A DNA stretch of 7,582 nucleotides from Candidatus Aenigmatarchaeota archaeon (GTDB lineage: Archaea > Aenigmatarchaeota > Aenigmatarchaeia > GW2011-AR5). Below are positions 3,773 through 7,582 of the stretch, in pieces; positions within the stretch are counted from its first letter, which is position 1; each line of letters begins with the position of its first letter. The notes below the pieces were generated by a model. That model was not told the DNA's origin. It made no database searches and worked only from the letters and a program-made list of their open reading frames with translations. The DNA lies in the NCBI GenBank assembly GCA_016198625.1, contig JACQIH010000040.1:1-7582 (forward strand), read 5' to 3'. The translations under genes were made by a program, and so were the position numbers.

Positions 3773-4357
3773 TCACATGTGTCCGATCCATCTTTCCTTG
3801 CCGAGGGCAGTTTCAGGGCCGTGGCCGGGATGGACCTTTGTTTCCGGCGGCAGCTTCAACAGCTTTTTCAGCGACGCCAGCATTTTGGAATGGTCTCCGC
3901 CTGGGAAGTCGGTCCTGCCGTGGCTGCCTGCGAAAAGCGTGTCGCCTGAAAACAGCATGCCCGCGCCGTAAAGGCACACCGAGCCCGGCGAGTGCCCCGG
4001 AGTTTCTATGACTTCCAAAGCTGCTGACCCTATCCTTATCAGGTCGCTCTCGTCCAGGTGCGTGTCGGCGCGCGATGACGCGACGCCGTCAGGCGGGCTC
4101 CACAGCATCTTCTCGTCGCCCTTATGCACGGCAATTTTCGCGCCCGTCTTTTCTTTCAGTTCTGCGTTGTCGGCTATATGATCCCAGTGGCCATGCGTAT
4201 TCACGACGAGAACAAGTTCGAGGTTGCGCTTTGCCAGCTCGTCCAGAACGGGCTGGCTGCATCTCTGCGGCGCGTCTATAAGAACGGCTTTGCCCTCGTC
4301 CCAGACAAGGTAGCAGTTTGTCTTGAGCGGGCCGCATACGAATTTCTTGACGTGCAT
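3773..4357 (-). CDS. Metallo-beta-lactamase-fold hydrolase (glyoxalase II-like)
   Basis: The protein belongs to the metallo-beta-lactamase superfamily, glyoxalase II-like branch, which hydrolyses thioesters such as S-lactoylglutathione or related substrates; the substrate here is unknown. All metal ligands are visible: THGHWDH (54-60, His55, His57, Asp59, His60), GHS (His122), SGDTLF (Asp139) and PGHGP (His179). The segment GSHGRTDFPGGD (144-155) is typical of the compact, YcbL-like members. At 194 residues it lacks the C-terminal helical domain that binds glutathione in classical glyoxalase II. There is no signal peptide, so it is cytoplasmic. A TATTTTAA box about 25 bases upstream of the ATG points to a leaderless mRNA, which is expressed separately from the gene at 4389-4769. 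Confidence 0.93.
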   Translation of the reverse strand: MHVKKFVCGPLKTNCYLVWDEGKAVLIDAPQRCSQPVLDELAKRNLELVLVVNTHGHWDHIADNAELKEKTGAKIAVHKGDEKMLWSPPDGVASSRADTHLDESDLIRIGSAALEVIETPGHSPGSVCLYGAGMLFSGDTLFAGSHGRTDFPGGDHSKMLASLKKLLKLPPETKVHPGHGPETALGKERWIGHM

Positions 4358-4378
4358 GAGAAGTAATGAAAAACGCGG

Positions 4379-4386
4379 TTAAAATA
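4379..4386 (-). promoter_or_regulatory. TATA box of the metallo-beta-lactamase-fold gene
   Basis: TATTTTAA on the minus strand, centred about 25 bases before the ATG at 4357 and two bases beyond the stop codon of the gene at 4389-4769. Confidence 0.55.
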
Positions 4387-4388
4387 GG

Positions 4389-4769
4389 TTATCGCGCGCC
4401 GGCAATCGCAGTCTTGCCCATTAATTCTTTGATTTTATCTAGCTCCTTTGAAATGGAAGCAATATCTCCACGATAAGATGGAATTTCCTTTAGTCTGTCG
4501 TATACATGAGAATCTACCATTCTGGCAATTTCGCCATAGATTCTTTCTGCTTGCTCGCGGTCACCGGATCTCACTGGTTGGCTCCAGTATTCCAAGAAAT
4601 CAGCAGGCGTTTCTCCCCCTTCGTATATCGCAGCAATTCCCCGAAGACCGGAGATAATTGCGCGCGTATCAACAGGCATTCTTTCTGGTCTGGTATTAGC
4701 AGCCTCGCTAGGTTTGTCTGGTATTTTCCAAGCGGTGGGTAGAGATCGAATGTGCGTTTTTCCCTTCAT
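4389..4769 (-). CDS. Hypothetical protein, 126 residues, mostly helical
   Basis: The family is not recognised. It has no signal peptide, membrane span or cysteine. The first 35 residues are basic and proline-rich, probably disordered (SLPTAWKIPDKP). The rest looks helical: TRAIISGLRGIAAIYEGG (about 35-52), DREQAERIYGEIARMVDSHVY (about 70-90), and a C-terminal helix ISKELDKIKELMGK (about 105-118) that could self-associate. A TATA-like ATTTATG lies about 32 bases upstream of the ATG at 4767-4769, giving at most a very short leader. By eye its base composition is more A+T-rich than ftsZ. Confidence 0.7.
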   Translation of the reverse strand: MKGKTHIRSLPTAWKIPDKPSEAANTRPERMPVDTRAIISGLRGIAAIYEGGETPADFLEYWSQPVRSGDREQAERIYGEIARMVDSHVYDRLKEIPSYRGDIASISKELDKIKELMGKTAIAGAR

Positions 4770-4797
4770 GTTCCTGCCTATGTATTGGTTATCGCAG

Positions 4798-4804
4798 CAT
4801 AAAT
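4798..4804 (-). promoter_or_regulatory. TATA-like box of the 126-residue protein gene
   Basis: ATTTATG on the minus strand, about 32 bases before the ATG at 4769, slightly further than for the neighbouring leaderless genes. A second A/T element (GGTTAAAAGG) lies next to it at 4805-4814. Confidence 0.4.
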
Positions 4805-4841
4805 CCTTTTAACCTTGTGGGAAATACGACCCACGGTATAG

Positions 4842-5099
4842 CTATGAGCATTTGTTAATATCGCAGTAGCAACTGTAACTGACGCCTTCCCTTTCTATCT
4901 TGTGGCCGCCGGTCTGGTATTTCTCGGCGCAATAGTTCTTGCAGTTCTGCCATCCCTGCGCATCATCAAGAACGAAAACGCCCTGCTTCTGCCAGTCGGG
5001 CTTGCAGAAGAGCGATATGGAAAGCCCCGTAGAAGTGCATCCCGAAACAAGGACCGCCGGAACAATAAGAAGAGATATAACTGCAATTTGTCGGAGCAT
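4842..5099 (-). CDS. Small cysteine-rich lipoprotein
   Basis: The product is 85 residues. It starts with a lipoprotein signal peptide (1-20, IAVISLLIVPAVLVSG) and a lipobox VSGC, with Cys21 as the predicted lipid-attachment residue. The mature part of about 65 residues has six further cysteines (32, 53, 57, 77, 79, 84), including CKNYC and CYCDINKC, enough for three disulfides or a small metal or lectin-like fold. The family is not recognised. The ATG at 5097-5099 is chosen over the TTG two codons upstream because TTTTAGAA is centred about 25 bases before it and Met-Leu-Arg gives a standard signal peptide. It shares an envelope location with the lipoproteins at 5151-6152 and 6542-7582. Confidence 0.8.
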   Translation of the reverse strand: MLRQIAVISLLIVPAVLVSGCTSTGLSISLFCKPDWQKQGVFVLDDAQGWQNCKNYCAEKYQTGGHKIEREGVSYSCYCDINKCS

Positions 5100-5120
5100 A
5101 GGCAATCTCTCTGGTATGTT

Positions 5121-5128
5121 TTCTAAAA
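5121..5128 (-). promoter_or_regulatory. TATA-like box of the small lipoprotein gene
   Basis: TTTTAGAA on the minus strand, centred about 25 bases before the ATG at 5099, consistent with a leaderless mRNA. Confidence 0.45.
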
Positions 5129-5150
5129 TGGAAGCGCCCAGGAAGCCTGA

Positions 5151-6152
5151 TTACGAAGCAATAATCCAGCCTTCGGCTCTCTTCACGCTGCCGCCGCCGA
5201 AGTAGGTTGAATAACTGAACGATTTGTCCGCGGTGAATTCGACAGTAGCTGAAGCGCCCGGCAGCAGAGGACCTGTCGTGAATTTCTCGCTCCTGAATTC
5301 AAGCCCCGTCGAGTTTGTGCCCTCGCGCACCCTGAACGTGAGGCGCACTGTCGCGTCTTTTTGCACTTCAACGCTGACAGGGTAAAGCGTGTTGTTGTCC
5401 GCTTCGACGGTTATGTTAATGACCGGCTTTGGCTTCGGAGCAGGCGGCGGAGCCGGGCCGACGCCGATGATAATTTTCCCGTCCGAGCCGATATTGATGG
5501 TGGCGCCGGAGTCGATTTTCACGCCCACGCCGACGTTTCCGTTGATGTCCATTCCCACCTTGGTATCAGTAGCGACAGTGCCGCTGCGAATCTGCACGTT
5601 GTTCGTGTTCCTTACATCAATGTCGGCATTGTGCCTTGTGGTCAGCTGCACCGTAGGGGCGAAAACATACTGGCCGTTTCCCGTGACGTGCAGCGACTCG
5701 TCGGCTATGAAGTCGAAGGTGACCGAGGACGTCTTGTTGGCTTCCACGATAAGCTGTCCCACAATCTTCAACTCGCCCGAGGGCAATTTAGCTTCGTGCT
5801 CGCCGCCGGCGTCTGTAACCACGACTTTTGAGATGTCCAGGCGCACCTGCTGGTAGGTTCCCGGGTCGAGCTGCGCTTGCGCAAGCAAAACCTGGTTGCC
5901 CTGCGCCTTCAGCTGCATCAGGTCATACGTGCGCGTTTCCGAAGAAACGGTAATCCATCCCTGTGTGTTGCTGTGCGCCCTTACGCTGTCGACGGTAACC
6001 ACGACGCTGCTCACAGCGCCCATGTCCGCCGCCGCGTCGGCCATCGTAAAGAATACAGAGCCTTTCGCCGCGCCTGCCTGCTGAACGCATCCTGCGGCGA
6101 CTGCAGCAACCATCAACACAAGGACAACCGCAACGCTGGAAATTTTTATCAT
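5151..6152 (-). CDS. DUF4382-domain lipoprotein with C-terminal cupredoxin-like domain
   Basis: This 333-residue predicted lipoprotein has a signal peptide (about 3-20) and lipobox VAAGC (Cys22). Residues 30-175 match the DUF4382 pattern: GSVFFTMADA, then VSSVVVTVDSVRAHSNTQGWITV, YDLMQLKAQGNQVLLAQAQLDPGTYQQVRLDI split across the domain, and FDFIADESLHV. Residues 180-230 form a glycine- and valine-rich beta segment. A proline-rich linker PAPPPAPKPKP (233-243) leads to a final beta domain (244-333) that resembles a cupredoxin (VSVEVQKDATVRLTF, LLPGASATVEFTADKSFSYSTYF). The usual copper ligands are missing: this domain has no Cys, His or Met. The start at 6150-6152 gives the cleanest signal peptide; an in-frame ATG at 6203 and a TTG at 6224 are also open. 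The protein is anchored outside the cell; function is unknown. Confidence 0.85.
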   Translation of the reverse strand: MIKISSVAVVLVLMVAAVAAGCVQQAGAAKGSVFFTMADAAADMGAVSSVVVTVDSVRAHSNTQGWITVSSETRTYDLMQLKAQGNQVLLAQAQLDPGTYQQVRLDISKVVVTDAGGEHEAKLPSGELKIVGQLIVEANKTSSVTFDFIADESLHVTGNGQYVFAPTVQLTTRHNADIDVRNTNNVQIRSGTVATDTKVGMDINGNVGVGVKIDSGATINIGSDGKIIIGVGPAPPPAPKPKPVINITVEADNNTLYPVSVEVQKDATVRLTFRVREGTNSTGLEFRSEKFTTGPLLPGASATVEFTADKSFSYSTYFGGGSVKRAEGWIIAS

Positions 6153-6271
6153 ATGTATCAGATAAGATTCCGTAGGCAATAGGTTCTTAAGCCCTCCTGT
6201 CATGGAATTTTTTCCGATTTCCAAAAACGGGTTCTTATTTCTATTGCAATTTTATTCTATTATGATTAAGC

Positions 6272-6448
6272 ATGTCGCGAAAAGGCCTCATATCGTGGAC
6301 GCTGGCGTTCCTACTGCTGGCAATTATCGCAGCGTTCCTCGGATTCACAGCCGTGGCGGGCGTTGCCATAGACATAGCCAAGATCCTGTTCTTCGTGTTC
6401 CTTGTTCTCTTTGTGCTCTCATGGGCGTTAGGCAGGAGCATGCCGTGA
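6272..6448 (+). CDS. Small membrane protein, DUF1328/YtjA-like
   Basis: This 58-residue protein has two hydrophobic helices: about 8-31 ([20 protein letters not shown]) and about 36-53 ([16 protein letters not shown]). The order of motifs, [27 protein letters not shown], matches the DUF1328 family of bacterial YtjA-type proteins, which are of similar length and unknown function. The N terminus is basic (MSRKG), so it is likely inside the cell. Codon use resembles the neighbouring genes and the frame is clean from ATG to TGA. An A/T element lies at 6234-6256, but no ribosome binding site is visible. It is divergent from the DUF4382 lipoprotein gene and upstream of the large lipoprotein gene. 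Confidence 0.85.
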   Translation: MSRKGLISWTLAFLLLAIIAAFLGFTAVAGVAIDIAKILFFVFLVLFVLSWALGRSMP

Positions 6449-6470
6449 GGGCTTTTTCAGGTTGCGCGAC

Positions 6471-6484
6471 AACGCCGAGGCGTT
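6471..6484 (+). terminator. Short hairpin after the DUF1328-like gene
   Basis: AACGCC (6471-6476) and GGCGTT (6479-6484) form a tight hairpin 23 bases past the stop codon, with T5 at 6453-6457 before it. It may mark the end of this transcript; support is weak. Confidence 0.25.
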
Positions 6485-6510
6485 CAGGAGAAGCGGATAA
6501 TTCCGATAAA

Positions 6511-6520
6511 TTATATATAG
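6511..6520 (+). promoter_or_regulatory. TATA box of the large lipoprotein gene
   Basis: TTATATATAG, the clearest TATA box in the window, is centred about 27 bases before the ATG at 6542, so transcription should begin at or next to the start codon. Confidence 0.7.
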
Positions 6521-6541
6521 CGCGCCGAAGAAAATGGATTC

Positions 6542-7582
6542 ATGGGAAGGACGCTGATTCTGATTGCGCTCTCCGCGGCGCTCATTGTTTCCGGCTGCAT
6601 ATCAGGAGTATCGGACGAGCCGGCCGTGAGACCGCTCGTTGAAGAACCTGGCGATTCCATCCAGAATCAGCCCAGCCCGTGGCCGTTTGGTCCGGCAAGG
6701 GAGGAAAGAAGCACTTATGAGATGCTAACCGAGAAGGAGCGCGCGCTTCTCCCTGAATGCTCGGACGGGATGCTTACGTTGCCGCCGGTCGATCTCGGAA
6801 GGATAACCGCCATAGAGCCGATAGGATCGAGCAACCCGCCGGAGCATACCCTGGCGAGCAGCAGCACCGACACGTACATAGCTGTCGACACCCAGAACAC
6901 CGAGAACACGGTCCCGCTGTACGCCCCGGGAAAGATATGGATCACGGTTATTCAGCCGAGGTACGGCGTGACTCAGGACCCGGAAGATCACGTGATACAT
7001 TACGCGCTATGCAGGGACGTGTTCGGCATAGTGGACCATGTCAAGTCGTTCTCGCCTGAAATGATGAAAATTGTGGAAAACTACAAGTGCCCGTACGGGG
7101 GAACGCCGGGCGACGGCAGATGCCCCATCCTTCTGCTTGAGCCGGTGGAAGCGGGAACCAAGCTGGGAGAGGTCGGAAGGAAGCAGGGCAACTTCAATTT
7201 CGGGACATGGGATCTCAGGCACACAAATAATTTCGTGAATCCGGCCAGGTACGGGGTGAGATCGCTTCATTCGACGTGCCCTTTCGACTATTACTCGAGC
7301 CCGCTTAGGGAGCAGCTTACAAGCCTGCTGGACAGGGAAGACAGGGATTGCGGAACCGTGGAATACGACGTCCTGGGAACGCTGCAGGGGGAATGGTTCT
7401 ACAACAACGCCACGAACAGGATGCGCGGGGACTGGTTCAACCAGCTGTTCCTCGGCTACAGCAACAAGTTCCCGGAGGCGGCTGTCATTTCAGTGGGAGG
7501 CGTTATTTCGGAGCCAATCAAGATAATGTTCGTCCCTGAAAGGAGCGGCACGAGGAATGCAGGCTTCGAAACGGTGTCCGGC
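6542..7582 (+). CDS. Large lipoprotein, partial (347 codons), possible degenerate LytM-like domain
   Basis: The frame is open from the ATG to the window edge, so the C terminus is missing. A signal peptide (about 3-16) ends in lipobox VSGC (Cys19). A disordered Pro/Glu-rich stretch (22-58) follows. Residues 86-215 recall a lysostaphin/LytM-type beta domain: PIGSSNPPEHT (93-103), VPLYAPGKIWITVI (124-137), CRDVFGIVDHV (157-167) and PVEAGTKLGEVG (201-212). The HxH and Asp zinc ligands of active M23 enzymes are absent, so any such domain would be non-catalytic. Residues 216-290 hold FNFGTWDLRHTNNFVNP, a CPFDYY segment and YDVLGTLQGEWFY, with Cys246 and Cys270. A TATA box 27 bases upstream fixes the start. 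The full family name is not certain. Confidence 0.85.
   Translation, partial: MGRTLILIALSAALIVSGCISGVSDEPAVRPLVEEPGDSIQNQPSPWPFGPAREERSTYEMLTEKERALLPECSDGMLTLPPVDLGRITAIEPIGSSNPPEHTLASSSTDTYIAVDTQNTENTVPLYAPGKIWITVIQPRYGVTQDPEDHVIHYALCRDVFGIVDHVKSFSPEMMKIVENYKCPYGGTPGDGRCPILLLEPVEAGTKLGEVGRKQGNFNFGTWDLRHTNNFVNPARYGVRSLHSTCPFDYYSSPLREQLTSLLDREDRDCGTVEYDVLGTLQGEWFYNNATNRMRGDWFNQLFLGYSNKFPEAAVISVGGVISEPIKIMFVPERSGTRNAGFETVSG

Noticed and set aside
6241..6441. 66-codon minus-strand frame opposite the DUF1328-like gene
   Set aside because: The plus-strand frame gives a recognisable two-helix membrane protein; the minus frame has no family-like features.

Overview
The window looks like a piece of an archaeal chromosome. 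Evidence: an archaeal-type FtsZ; A/T-rich TATA-like boxes centred about 25-28 bases before several ATG codons, with no room for a ribosome binding site (leaderless genes); a few genes with GGAGGT or GGTG-type ribosome binding sites; lipobox-type surface proteins; and oligo-T tracts after genes. A small-genome (DPANN-like) archaeon would fit, but nothing here fixes the lineage.

Layout. Positions 1-72 (minus) hold the first 24 codons of a gene that leaves the window. Positions 107-481 hold no ordinary gene; they carry a run of perfect or near-perfect hairpins, including one nested 94-base element, plus a 7-codon mini-ORF. ftsZ (482-1537, minus) has a long leader and lies below a 13-bp dyad (1697-1732). 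Next come a small exported six-cysteine protein (1875-2249, minus), an M23 peptidase (2283-2771, minus) and, divergent from it on a shared TATA region, a zinc-ribbon protein (2852-3070, plus). Positions 3071-3358 hold two more mini-ORFs encoding very basic peptides. Then, on the minus strand, follow a hypothetical protein (3359-3700), a metallo-beta-lactamase-fold hydrolase (3773-4357), another hypothetical (4389-4769), a cysteine-rich lipoprotein (4842-5099) and a large DUF4382 lipoprotein (5151-6152). On the plus strand are a DUF1328-like membrane protein (6272-6448) and the first 347 codons of a large lipoprotein (6542-7582).

Most genes appear to be transcribed singly: TATA boxes sit in nearly every short gap, some just beyond the stop codon of the upstream gene. 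The common theme is the cell envelope: FtsZ division, an M23 enzyme, three lipoproteins, a six-cysteine exported protein and a small membrane protein. No mobile element, CRISPR array, tRNA or rRNA was seen.

The most unusual signal is a set of three minus-strand mini-ORFs (MASRRRK, MARRRKKAARM, MAKKRKRK). Each has a strong GGGTGA ribosome binding site at the right distance, an ATG-GC(A/G) start and a TAA stop. The hairpin field downstream of ftsZ comes second.
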